Position numbers and translations under genes: made by a program
Source: JABDIY01 sp963751955
GTDB lineage: Bacteria > Actinomycetota > Acidimicrobiia > Acidimicrobiales > SZUA-35
DNA: 64,000 bases
Assembly: GCA_963751955.1 (NCBI GenBank)
Contig: CAVVWM010000009.1
Location: forward strand, 1 to 64,000
Direction: 5' to 3'
In this document: positions 17,127-27,187 of the stretch, in pieces
How positions within the stretch are numbered: the stretch's first letter is position 1
Layout of the letters: each line of letters starts with the position of its first letter
Notes under the pieces: generated by a model
What the model saw: only the letters and a program-made list of their open reading frames with translations
What the model was told of the DNA's origin: nothing
Databases searched by the model: none

Positions 17127-17612
17127 TCAATCGATCGGCGCCGGCGGCGGTCCGAGCACTTGGATGCCGAACTGGGCGCACACCTCGGCGACGTGGCCGG
17201 GGTCGAACTCCTCGGGTTCGGGGATCACGGCGTCGTCAGTGGCCCGCCCGAGGGTCGCCACAAAGCGTTCGAATTGTGCCGGGGTCGAAACCTGCAGCAC
17301 CTGTGCAGTCTCGGAGCGCACTTGGAACGTGTGCGGACGACCCCGGGGTAGCCAAACAACGGCGCCCGTGGTGTGTACCGCCTCGGCGTCGCCGCAGGAG
17401 AACCAGATCTCGCCGTCGATGATGTAGAACAGCTCGTCTTCGACGTCGTGACTGTGGAGGGGCGGGCCGAAGTTCTTCGGTGCGTGGAACTCCATCACCG
17501 TCATCTCTCCGTTGGTTTCCTCGCTGGAGAGTTTGGCGGTGAAGAGGTTGTTGAGGAAATGGAAGTGCTGGCCTTCGCCTCGTGCAACAAGTGTTGGGCT
17601 CTGAAGTGTCAT
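17127..17612 (-). CDS. Cupin-domain protein, divergent from the LuxR regulator
   Basis: A 161-residue cupin. Motif 1 is GPPLHSHDVEDELFYIIDGE with the His-x-His and Glu ligands (HSH...DE). Motif 2 is GAVVWLPRGRPHTFQV with the third His. Typical of quercetinase-like or storage-type mono-cupins that bind Fe, Mn or Ni. ATG 17612. It is divergent from the LuxR gene across 129 bp containing a perfect palindrome, so it is the most likely target of that regulator. Confidence 0.8.
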   Translation of the reverse strand: MTLQSPTLVARGEGQHFHFLNNLFTAKLSSEETNGEMTVMEFHAPKNFGPPLHSHDVEDELFYIIDGEIWFSCGDAEAVHTTGAVVWLPRGRPHTFQVRSETAQVLQVSTPAQFERFVATLGRATDDAVIPEPEEFDPGHVAEVCAQFGIQVLGPPPAPID

Positions 17613-17673
17613 GCCTCGACACTACGAATCGGCGCAGGAGAGCGGTATCCCATGAGCTGGTGGAGTTGATTCC

Positions 17674-17701
17674 CATTTGCGGGGCCCGCACCCCGCAAAT
17701 G
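17674..17701. promoter_or_regulatory. Perfect inverted repeat between cupin and LuxR genes, probable operator
   Basis: CATTTGCGGGG and CCCCGCAAATG form 11-bp perfect arms around the 6-nt spacer CCCGCA. The site lies 40 bp upstream of the luxR-type start and 62 bp upstream of the divergent cupin start. As the genes diverge, a terminator is unlikely; a shared operator for the LuxR-type protein fits best. Confidence 0.65.
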
Positions 17702-17741
17702 AGGGATGGAGTGAGCCCGCCCGATGTTCTAGCGTGTGGCC

Positions 17742-18806
17742 ATGAGTATCGCGTCGTTCACCGCAGCACGTGATCGGTTGATCGCAGCCGCCGATGCAGT
17801 GCTGACCGGCGAACAAGCGTGTGCGGAGATTGCGCTCGCTTTGGCTGAAGTCGCACCCCACGATGCAAGTGCGGTGATGACCACCGACCCGGAAACTCAC
17901 CTCCCGGCGGGCGGCCACGTCGCCGGTTTCGATGCATCCGAATGTGTGCCGTTCTGGGACAACGAGCTGCTCGATCCAGACTTCAACAAGTTCAACGACC
18001 TGGCCAAGAGCATCGAACCCGTGGCCACCCTGGCCGAGGCGACCGACGGCGACCTCGCCCGGAGTCCTCGGTTTCAGAAGCTTTACGAGGCGGCCGGCGC
18101 CAGCGACGAACTGCGTGTCGTGTTCATGTCAGGGTCCTCGTGTCTCGCCATCGGTGCATTCGTGCGGTGTGACGGGGCACTGTATGCACCACACGAGGTA
18201 CGGGATGTCCGCAACCTGCTGGTTCCGGCTGCCCGTGTGTTGCGCAGTGCGTTGGGCCAGATGGCTGAGCCCCTGACGGAGCGGGGACCGGTGGTCGTCA
18301 TCCTGGATCAACAGAATCAGGTTGTGTCGATGTCTGCTGACGCTGACGAGGTTCTCGCCGATCTTCGGATTGCGGTGGACACCGAGTTGCCAGGGACCAT
18401 CATCGTGGCCGCGTCGCGGGCGAGAGCCAGCCGCTCGACCACCAGGCTCACCACACGGTTGCGGGGCAGCAGCGGCCGCTGGGTTCGGCTTCACGTGTCG
18501 CCGATGGCCGGGAACGAGGGCACGGTGTCGGTGACGATCGATGCGGCAGCTGCGGGCGATCTGGTGCCGATCCTCCTGGACTCCTATGGACTGTCCGCTC
18601 GCGAAACCGACATCGTGTTACTGGTGTGCAGAGGTATCGGCACGAAGGAGATCGCAGCGGAACTCTCGATCTCGGTTCACACCGTACGCGATCACCTCAA
18701 GTCGATCTTCGAAAAGGCCAACGTCAACAGCAGAGGTGAGCTGGTAGCGGGACTCTTCACAAACCATTTCCTCGACCGGTTCCACACCAGCGTTCTTCAC
18801 ACGTAG
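17742..18806 (+). CDS. LuxR-family transcriptional regulator
   Basis: A 354-residue regulator. The N-terminal ~280 residues form a GAF/PAS-like sensory region without named ligand residues. The C-terminus is a GerE/LuxR helix-turn-helix: LSARETDIVLLVCRGIGTKE then IAAELSISVHTVRDHLKSIF, with the recognition helix SVHTVRDHLKSI and the usual Glu and Asn-Ser-Arg (NSRGEL) that close the domain. ATG 17742 is preferred to GTG 17736. No phospho-acceptor domain is present, so it is a one-component regulator. The palindrome upstream suggests autoregulation and control of the divergent cupin gene. Confidence 0.85.
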   Translation: MSIASFTAARDRLIAAADAVLTGEQACAEIALALAEVAPHDASAVMTTDPETHLPAGGHVAGFDASECVPFWDNELLDPDFNKFNDLAKSIEPVATLAEATDGDLARSPRFQKLYEAAGASDELRVVFMSGSSCLAIGAFVRCDGALYAPHEVRDVRNLLVPAARVLRSALGQMAEPLTERGPVVVILDQQNQVVSMSADADEVLADLRIAVDTELPGTIIVAASRARASRSTTRLTTRLRGSSGRWVRLHVSPMAGNEGTVSVTIDAAAAGDLVPILLDSYGLSARETDIVLLVCRGIGTKEIAAELSISVHTVRDHLKSIFEKANVNSRGELVAGLFTNHFLDRFHTSVLHT

Positions 18807-18929
18807 TCGCACAACTGCGGTTTCTGGACGGGTCAAGACCCCGGGGGCGAGTCAACAACTTCCTCGGATGAAGAAGTGGCTGTGTCGAGGGCGTCGACGC
18901 TACAGGGGTGGGGCCACCAATCCTGGGGC

Positions 18930-19592
18930 TTAGCGTTGATTCCAGGCGCTGTACCCGGAGATGTCCGCGTATTTCCACGAGCCGCCGGTGTCGTCGTTGG
19001 TATCGGCCGCCTGATCGAACAGTTGAATACCGCGGGCAGCCTGCTCGGGAGGCATATACATGTTCCACCCGAGGATCGAGATGTCGTCGATGGAATCGTG
19101 GTCAATGCGGCGGTTCCGGCCCTCGTAGACGGCCAGGTCGAACCAATCCCGAGCCTTCTCGTCGTCGGTGAGGATCATGCCGCCCTTGCCGATGGGCAGG
19201 ATCTTGCGGATGTGGAACGACAAGCAATGGAACGTGCCAGGCTCGTACATACCCTTGGTGAAGCGTGTGGCCCCATCGATGACCGGATAGGGGCTGAGCG
19301 GGTACGCACCGGACCACTCGATGTCATCGAATTGGGGCTTGCAGCCGGCGTGGATTATCAATCCCGGAACCGACAGATAGGTCTTCTCCGGGATGGTGAT
19401 CTCGCCCGACGCTCCGAGGAACTTGAGACAGAGGAACATTGCGTTGGTGCAACTGTCGAGCGCAACGGCGTAACGGGAACCGGCGTAGTCGGCGACCTTC
19501 GCCTCGAAGGCGTCGACCACATCCCATGGATCGTCGACGACGAATCCCTCGGCTCGCAACTTCGGTATGACTGACTCCAATGGCTCGTACAT
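18930..19592 (-). CDS. Short DegT/DnrJ/EryC1/StrS-family PLP aminotransferase
   Basis: A 220-residue relative of sugar aminotransferases, much shorter than the usual ~370. The PLP-phosphate region SRYAVALDSCTNAMFLCLKF is present, as are ITIPEKTYLSVPGLI, the strand/Asp region YPVIDGATRF, and SFHIRKILPIGKGGMILTDD with the Lys that would form the Schiff base. The C-terminal domain, which completes the fold and positions substrate, is missing. Comparable short forms are known in phage and marine bacteria. It overlaps the preceding dioxygenase gene by one base (TGATG), with GAGGAGG just upstream, so the two are translationally coupled. A sugar-amine or quinovosamine-like product is plausible but not demonstrable. 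Confidence 0.75.
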   Translation of the reverse strand: MYEPLESVIPKLRAEGFVVDDPWDVVDAFEAKVADYAGSRYAVALDSCTNAMFLCLKFLGASGEITIPEKTYLSVPGLIIHAGCKPQFDDIEWSGAYPLSPYPVIDGATRFTKGMYEPGTFHCLSFHIRKILPIGKGGMILTDDEKARDWFDLAVYEGRNRRIDHDSIDDISILGWNMYMPPEQAARGIQLFDQAADTNDDTGGSWKYADISGYSAWNQR

Positions 19593-20299
19593 CAGGCCTC
19601 CTCGAATCTGGCGTAGTAGCTCCCCAGTCGGAACTTCTTCCCAGACGTGATCGAGGAGATGCCGTTCCCGACTGGACGCTCGCGGTACAAGCGAAGGGGC
19701 AGGACACGAAAGTCAAGACTGATTCTGGTTCGGTCCGTCATATTCTCTTGGTTCCCGTGCCGGCAACGGTTGCCGTCGAAGCGCACGAACTGGCCGTAGT
19801 CGAGCTCCATCGGCGCAAAGTCACCGCGGTCGGGTTCGGACTCCGCCCAGACCGCAGCGGTGCCGTGACACTCGGTCACCGGGAGGATGAAGTTGATCTC
19901 GCCGGTCGGATGGTTGTGATCTTCGTCGCCATCGCTGTGCCATTTGTGGACCGCCTTGTCCTCAGGCAGATGAACCCGGAACGAAGGCTGGTACTGAAAA
20001 ATGAACGGCTCACCGATTATGGGGGTGACGACGTCGGCGACAAAGGTGCGGTAGAGCTTCCGGAAGCACGAGGGTTCGACGTTGACCGCCCGGTAGAAGG
20101 TCTCGTGATACGGGGTCTTGCTCTCGGTCTCGAAGACCAGCGGGAGCTCCGGCATCAGTTCGCTGCGACGGATGTGAATCTCCTCGAGCTCATCGCACCC
20201 AAAGATGTTCGCAATGTGAGGCCGGAATGGGTGTTTGTCCACATCGTAACTGAAAATCTCCGCCGACTTCTTCGTGTCAATCCGCATCCGCACCACCAT
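19592..20299 (-). CDS. StrG-like / phytanoyl-type Fe(II)/2-oxoglutarate dioxygenase
   Basis: A 235-residue dioxygenase resembling StrG of streptomycin pathways. The double-stranded beta-helix signature is HKWHSDGDEDHNHP (HxD facial-triad ligands), with NGNRCRHGN supplying the distal His and TRISLDFRV the Arg that holds 2-oxoglutarate. It is first in a two-gene unit with the DegT-like aminotransferase. StrG's exact reaction is unresolved. This pair resembles sugar-modifying enzymes of aminoglycoside or polysaccharide pathways without the rest of such a cluster. Confidence 0.75.
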   Translation of the reverse strand: MVVRMRIDTKKSAEIFSYDVDKHPFRPHIANIFGCDELEEIHIRRSELMPELPLVFETESKTPYHETFYRAVNVEPSCFRKLYRTFVADVVTPIIGEPFIFQYQPSFRVHLPEDKAVHKWHSDGDEDHNHPTGEINFILPVTECHGTAAVWAESEPDRGDFAPMELDYGQFVRFDGNRCRHGNQENMTDRTRISLDFRVLPLRLYRERPVGNGISSITSGKKFRLGSYYARFEEA

Positions 20300-20600
20300 C
20301 TCCGCTTAGAGAACTCCGTCCAATCCGCAACGGCACAGGGTACAAAACGCGTGGCAGAGCGTCCAATAGTTGTTCGCCAAACCGCAAGATTGCCCACGGG
20401 TGGAACCGTGGCCCTGGATGACGCCACCAGCGGCCGAGAGTTCGTGATCGAGGCAGGTTTTGTGTCTGCCTGTTCTCGACTTGTCCAAAGGTTGGGGGAT
20501 GGGCTGCCCAGCGGTATTCGCTCTCGGGATGATCTCGTCTGAACCCGCAGGGCACCCAGCCAGTGAACAGGCGCGACCGCTCGTCCTACACTGCGCCGTT
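20300..20600. other. Divergent intergenic region
   Basis: Separates the StrG-like gene (minus) from gpmI (plus). No ORF with coding character is visible and I see no clear palindrome or promoter consensus; it must contain promoters for both sides. Confidence 0.5.
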
Positions 20601-22241
<1,641 letters not shown>

Positions 22242-22418
22242 CCCAGACTCGATTTCCGCCACGCACGGAGTTGGTCCTGGTAGTTCGAGGTCGGTCGGAC
22301 AGAATCTCGAGCCCAGCTCGCCGGGCCGTCGATTCTTGTGGCCGGAGGGGTTGCGGTCCGTGGCCGGGGGTGCGAACATGTGTTCGTTCTAGGGCCAGCG
22401 GGTAGGTGAGGAGGCGAC

Positions 22419-23696
22419 ATGAGTCTGGACGTTGGTGGCGGCCTGGCGGTCGAGCAGGTGCGCGGAACACCCTGGCAGGGTCTGGTGGCCCCGACGGGTT
22501 TGAAGGTGGCGGCCGTAACGATCGAAGAACAGAACAGTCGGTGCAGGCTCGGCATGACGCTTCTGGATGGGGTGCGTATCGTTGATGTCTCCAGGGAGCC
22601 CCACGTGTGGTTGGCCCGGTTTCGTGCCGCAGCGCTCGATAGCGGTGAACATCCAGACCGGTGGGCCCAAGCCGTGGCGGCCAGCCTGGACCGGTGCGGG
22701 GTATCGCACGCCTGGTGGAACGAACGTGTGGACAGCGCGCCCGTCGCGGTCGCAACTGCAGCAGCGTGGCCCCTGCTACGCCCCAGCGTGATCCAGGGGT
22801 TCGTTCCGCCAGGCCTGCCACGGTGGGCAGCCCGGTGGTGTGCATCACCAACGCTGCAACACGCTGTCCGGACCGAGTTGGACGGTCGAGGAACGCGAGC
22901 CGTCACACGGTTGGCAGGTGCACACATGGCAGGACCGGTCGCATGGTGGCCGCTCGCTCTCATGCTGGCCCTGCGACAGTTCGATCAGGGATGGACCGCA
23001 CGAATTCTCGACCAGATCGGCGACGACTACTGCTGCGACGACCTCGACTTCGCACTCTTGGCGGCCACACTGGGACGGTCCCGACCCGAGCACGTTCTGC
23101 GGCTGGTCGCTTCGGTCCAGGACGCTGGAGGGCCCCGCCGGCTGCTCACCGGACTGGAGAACCTCAACCGGATCGGACCGACCCGGCGACTCCCTGCCGA
23201 AATCGATGCTCTCGAACAAGTCGTGGCAGCCACGCTCCCCGAGCAACCGCCCGCGCGCCCTTTGGCCCCGACCCGTCGGGCAGCGGGACGCAACTCAAAC
23301 AGCCGGCGTCGACGAACCATCCAGAATCAGCCCACCGACAACCAACCCCCGGCGCCACGGGAGGAGTTGTTCGACCATCCCGAACATTGGCGCCGCCTAC
23401 ACCGGGCCAGATCCGGCGAAATCGACCTGCTTCTGCCCGAGGGGCCAGCCCAATTGCGGCGATGGGGCGGTGCCCTCCAAAACTGCTTAGGCGGCTTCGA
23501 CATCGCCATAGCCGACCAACGAATGCTCATACTCGCCATCCGACACCGCGAGGTAATCCGAGGTGCGGTCTCGATCGACCCTGTCACCCACAGGATCCTC
23601 ACGATCGAAGCCGCCGTGAATCGTCTCCTACCCCCCGCCGTCGTCGACACCGTCACCCGCATCCTCGTCAACGGCGGTGCCATCCGAGCCACTTAG
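22419..23696 (+). CDS. PcfJ-domain protein of unknown function
   Basis: A 425-residue protein. The N-terminal 300 residues are helical, with no known domain. A basic linker (RRAAGRNSNSRRRR) is followed by a C-terminal PcfJ-like domain: LRRWGGALQNCLGGFDIAIA then MLILAIRHREVIRGAVSID. The L-x-x-WG-x-x-L-x-NCL signature is exact. PcfJ was first named on conjugative plasmids of enterococci and its biochemistry is unknown. GAGGAGG precedes ATG 22419. There is no conjugation gene nearby; it may mark an old mobile-element insertion. Confidence 0.6.
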   Translation: MSLDVGGGLAVEQVRGTPWQGLVAPTGLKVAAVTIEEQNSRCRLGMTLLDGVRIVDVSREPHVWLARFRAAALDSGEHPDRWAQAVAASLDRCGVSHAWWNERVDSAPVAVATAAAWPLLRPSVIQGFVPPGLPRWAARWCASPTLQHAVRTELDGRGTRAVTRLAGAHMAGPVAWWPLALMLALRQFDQGWTARILDQIGDDYCCDDLDFALLAATLGRSRPEHVLRLVASVQDAGGPRRLLTGLENLNRIGPTRRLPAEIDALEQVVAATLPEQPPARPLAPTRRAAGRNSNSRRRRTIQNQPTDNQPPAPREELFDHPEHWRRLHRARSGEIDLLLPEGPAQLRRWGGALQNCLGGFDIAIADQRMLILAIRHREVIRGAVSIDPVTHRILTIEAAVNRLLPPAVVDTVTRILVNGGAIRAT

Positions 23697-23810
23697 CTCC
23701 TCGGCATTGCTGGAACTGACCGAGGCGAAAATGTCCATGACCAGCGACAAGTGCCGGAATAGTTCTCTGAAATGCCTTAGCTGACGTGGTCAGGAGCCGA
23801 CTGGCCCATT

Positions 23811-25610
23811 ATGCAAATGGTGCGAGGGAGAAAACTAGGTAAGAACATCGCCCGATTGGCCAACGACTCGATGGCGTGGATGCTCGCCATAGGGCTGGCG
23901 TCAGCACTGCGCTACTCCGCCTCTGGTTCAAGCCCTGATTGGGACGGGATCTTCTTGCTGTTCGCCATCGCACTCACATCAAACCTTGGCTGGAGCACGT
24001 TCAAGGGCACCCATAGCGGCAAGTACCCGGTTGGCAGTACGGAAGAGATCTTCGCCATTGTGCAGGTCTGGCTCGCAACCGCAATGGTGATACTGATCGC
24101 CAACTTCGCCTTTCTGGGTCGGCCGGTTCCAATTCTGGCAGTCGCCGCAGCCCTCCCACTGGCGCTGATGCTGATGTTCGGCGGCCGGTTCCTGTATCGG
24201 GCCTATCGCGACAATCACCTGAAGGGCGCTTCTCAGCAGCATGGTAAGTCCCGGGTTGTTGTATTCGGTGCGGGCGAGGGTGGAGAGCAGATTATTCGGG
24301 CCATGCTGCGGGACCCGCAGTCTGACTACGCCCCGGTCGCGCTGTTGGACGACGCTGACACCAAGGCTCGCCGCGAGATCATGGGCGTGCCGGTTATGGG
24401 TGGGCGCCACGACCTGGCTGAGGTCGCCGACGCCACCGACGCCTCAACGTTGCTGATCGCAGTTCCCTCAGCCGATTCGGCCCTGATCGCCGAACTCGAC
24501 GAGTCCGCCAAGCGTGCTGGCCTGGACGTTCGAATTCTGCCCTCAACATCGGAGTTGCTTGGCATGCTCAGCATCTCCGACATCCGCGAACTCACCGAAG
24601 CTGACCTGCTGGGCCGCACAGAAGTTGAAGTCGACCTCGACTCGATCACCGGGTACATCACAGGCAAACGAGTCCTCGTCACCGGAGCCGGCGGGTCAAT
24701 CGGTTCTGAACTATGCCGCCAACTGCACCAGCTCGCTCCCGCCGAACTCTTCATGCTGGATCGGGACGAATCGGCCCTCCACGGCGTCCAATTCTCCATC
24801 GAAGGCCGGGCGCTCCTGGATACTCCCAACCTCATCGTCGCCGACATCAGGGACGCCGAACGCATCAACGAGATCTTCGCCCGTCACCAACCCGACGTTG
24901 TCATCCACACCGCGGCCCTCAAACACCTCACGTTGCTGGAGAACCACCCCGACGAAGGCACCAAAACCAACGTCAACGGAACCTACAACTTGCTGGAAGC
25001 AGCCAAGGCCAACGGTGTCGAAAGATTCGTAAACATTTCAACCGACAAAGCAGCCAACCCGACGAGCGTGCTGGGGCGCACCAAGCTCATGGCCGAACGA
25101 CACACCGCCAAAGCCGCCCAGGACACCGGACTCCCCTACCTATCAGTCCGGTTTGGCAACGTTCTTGGGTCACGCGGATCAGTCCTGCCCACGTTCAGGG
25201 ACCAAATCGCCATCGGGGGCCCGATTACCATCACTGACCCCGACGTCAGCCGCTACTTCATGACCATCCCTGAGGCCGTACGACTGGTTCTGCAATCGGG
25301 CGCCATAGGGCTACCCGGAGAGATCTTGATTCTGGACATGGGCGAACCCGTGAAGATCGTTGACATGGCCAAACGCCTCATCGCCCACTCCGGCAGGAAC
25401 ATCAACATCACCTATACCGGTCTCCGGCCCGGCGAAAAACTTCACGAAGAACTCATCGCCAACGACGAACACGCCGAATCCCGCCAACACCCCAGAATAA
25501 CCCACACTCAAGGCCAGCCCGCAGGCACCAACCCGGAAGAGGACCGGTGGCTCGCAGGGTTGCTGGATTCGGGCGAACCCGTACGGGCGATCACCTCAGT
25601 AGCCGGTTAG
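23811..25610 (+). CDS. CapD/WbpM-type membrane UDP-N-acetylglucosamine 4,6-dehydratase-like enzyme
   Basis: A 599-residue nucleotide-sugar dehydratase/epimerase of the polysaccharide-biosynthesis family. Residues 1-140 hold four membrane helices. Residues ~145-280 are a CoA-binding-like Rossmann domain (VVVFGAGEGGEQIIRAM). The catalytic SDR domain carries TGAGGSIGSE at 291-300, the ADIRD loop, HTAALKHLTLLE, STDKAANP (Asp/Lys replacing the usual Tyr, as in FlaA1/PseB-type enzymes) and RFGNVLGSRGSVLPTF. It probably makes a keto-deoxy sugar for surface polysaccharide. ATG 23811 or 23817. It lies on its own, without glycosyltransferases in the window. Confidence 0.88.
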   Translation: MQMVRGRKLGKNIARLANDSMAWMLAIGLASALRYSASGSSPDWDGIFLLFAIALTSNLGWSTFKGTHSGKYPVGSTEEIFAIVQVWLATAMVILIANFAFLGRPVPILAVAAALPLALMLMFGGRFLYRAYRDNHLKGASQQHGKSRVVVFGAGEGGEQIIRAMLRDPQSDYAPVALLDDADTKARREIMGVPVMGGRHDLAEVADATDASTLLIAVPSADSALIAELDESAKRAGLDVRILPSTSELLGMLSISDIRELTEADLLGRTEVEVDLDSITGYITGKRVLVTGAGGSIGSELCRQLHQLAPAELFMLDRDESALHGVQFSIEGRALLDTPNLIVADIRDAERINEIFARHQPDVVIHTAALKHLTLLENHPDEGTKTNVNGTYNLLEAAKANGVERFVNISTDKAANPTSVLGRTKLMAERHTAKAAQDTGLPYLSVRFGNVLGSRGSVLPTFRDQIAIGGPITITDPDVSRYFMTIPEAVRLVLQSGAIGLPGEILILDMGEPVKIVDMAKRLIAHSGRNINITYTGLRPGEKLHEELIANDEHAESRQHPRITHTQGQPAGTNPEEDRWLAGLLDSGEPVRAITSVAG

Positions 25611-25691
25611 GAATCAGCGCTAGCCGACCCCTTCGCTACAACGAAGAGATGCCAATGGCCGGTCGACGCGGCCAGTCGTCTGAGACCTATT

Positions 25692-25990
25692 TCAAAACGA
25701 AGCCGACAACGTCTCCTCCAGGTCGGCGTTCGGGTTGATCCAGAAGTTGAAGTATTCGGTGCCCGACAAATCGGTCGGGCTGGTGCGGCCGAAGCATCCA
25801 TAGAAGCCGGGCGTGGTGCTGCCCGAGCCCCAGCCGGTCTCAAGCGAGAACGCGCCGCCCAGTGCGGGCGGGAAGTCGACCTCATGTTGGTCGCCGCGCC
25901 GCCGTCGAACCAACTGCTCAGCGGCGCGCTGAGGATCATCCACTGGTCGTCTAACCCTGTGGATGTGGTAGAGGCATACGGCGCGTTCAC
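25692..25990 (-). pseudogene. Fragment of a repetitive beta-sandwich (carbohydrate-binding-like) protein
   Basis: With one frameshift the minus strand reads PYASTTSTGLDDQWMILSAP, LSSWFDGGAATN, then ALGGAFSLETGWGSGSTTPG, FYGCFGRTSPTDLSGTEYFN and FWINPNADLEETLSASF. The end of one repeat is followed by the start of another of a carbohydrate-binding-type beta-sandwich. There is no start, no signal peptide and no continuation, so it is a relic between the capsule gene and parA. The 415-bp gap around it holds nothing else I can support. Confidence 0.35.
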
Positions 25991-26025
25991 CCATTGAAGG
26001 AAGTGACTGAGCTAGGGTCGCCAAC

Positions 26026-26784
26026 ATGGGTGCGGTTGTAGCTTTTGCCAACCAAAAGGGTGGGGTCGCGAAGACCACAACCGTTCAGTCTCTGGGTGAT
26101 GCGCTCATCGAGCGGGGGCGAACCGTTCTATTGGTTGATCTGGACCCCCAGGCGTGTTTGACCTACGCCGTCGGACTCGACGCCGACAGCCTGGACGGAA
26201 CACTTCACGAGGTTGTGGTCGGTCGTTCCAAGGCCGAGGAGGTTCTGGTCGAGCTGAGTCCTGGCCTAGCAATTCTTCCCTCATCGATCGACCTTGCAGG
26301 CGCTGAAGTCCACCTACTCACCAAGACCGGTCGCGAGTTCGTACTCGCCCGGGCGTTGAAACGGCTGATTCGGAACTACGACTTCGTGCTGCTCGACTGT
26401 GGACCATCGCTCGGTGTTCTCACGATCAACGGCCTGACCGCCGCCACCCACGTCGCGATCCCCTTTCAGGGAGAAACGCTGAGCCACCGGGGCGTGGGGC
26501 AACTGCTCGACACCGTCGACGATGTGCGAGCGTTCACCAACAAAGACCTCAAGATCCTGGGCGGGATCGCAACGATGTTCGAAGGTCGTACGCGACTGGC
26601 TCACCAGGTACTCAGCGACGTCACCAATGTGCACGAAATCGAGGTTCTTCACCCACCGATCCCAAAGTCGGTACGCGTCGCCGAAGCGCCAGGGCATGGC
26701 CGATCGGTGCTTGCTCACGCCCCCAGATCCAAACCGGCCGAGGCGTATCGGGAACTGGCCGCCACTCTCGAGGCCCGCACATGA
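26026..26784 (+). CDS. ParA/Soj-family ATPase (orphan)
   Basis: A 252-residue deviant-Walker ATPase. It starts MGAVVAFANQKGGVAKTTT, with the signature Lys of KGGVAKT, then VDLDPQACLTYAVG (Walker A'), and FVLLDCGPSLGVLTING (Walker B). No parB or parS-like element is close, and it is too short for a chromosomal ParA with a DNA-binding N-terminus. Such orphan ParA proteins position protein complexes or plasmids. ATGA overlap with the next gene shows a two-gene unit, and the partner is a zinc-ribbon protein. Confidence 0.88.
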   Translation: MGAVVAFANQKGGVAKTTTVQSLGDALIERGRTVLLVDLDPQACLTYAVGLDADSLDGTLHEVVVGRSKAEEVLVELSPGLAILPSSIDLAGAEVHLLTKTGREFVLARALKRLIRNYDFVLLDCGPSLGVLTINGLTAATHVAIPFQGETLSHRGVGQLLDTVDDVRAFTNKDLKILGGIATMFEGRTRLAHQVLSDVTNVHEIEVLHPPIPKSVRVAEAPGHGRSVLAHAPRSKPAEAYRELAATLEART

Positions 26785-27128
26785 CCGAGCCCCGACGCCG
26801 CCGAAAGCGCAACCCTGATCCACTGGGCAAGAACGCGCTCTTCTCGCCGCCACCCTCTCCAAACCCCAGGGTCAAACCGGCTGACGAGCAACCTGGTCGG
26901 CCCGACCAAGGCGTCAGAGCCCTGTATTCCACCGCAGGCGAACCGCGATTGGGCACGGTCGTCATGGAGTGCTCTGACTGCCTCGTGCGCACCCGGGTCT
27001 CGCTTCACGATGTGACCAGTCGAATACTGCGGTTCTCGATCTGGATTCCGGGAAAGAGCCACAGCCGCTGGCTCTTGTGTCCCGCATGTGAACAGCGCAC
27101 GTGGTCACGGATTCGCTGGACCGGCTGA
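26781..27128 (+). CDS. Small zinc-ribbon protein downstream of ParA
   Basis: A 115-residue protein with a basic, Pro-rich N-terminus (RRRRKRNPDPLGKNALFSPP) and a C-terminal zinc-ribbon: CSDCLVRTRVS ... LCPACEQRTWSRI, two CxxC pairs 40 residues apart. It overlaps parA by ATGA. I know of no function. It is likely an accessory factor or localisation anchor for the ATPase, inferred only from gene order and coupling. Confidence 0.6.
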   Translation: MTEPRRRRKRNPDPLGKNALFSPPPSPNPRVKPADEQPGRPDQGVRALYSTAGEPRLGTVVMECSDCLVRTRVSLHDVTSRILRFSIWIPGKSHSRWLLCPACEQRTWSRIRWTG

Positions 27129-27187
27129 GCCAACCCCGGGACCAAGGACCGTGGCCGCGGTCGCTGAGCCCGCTGTAGGGTTCGCTC

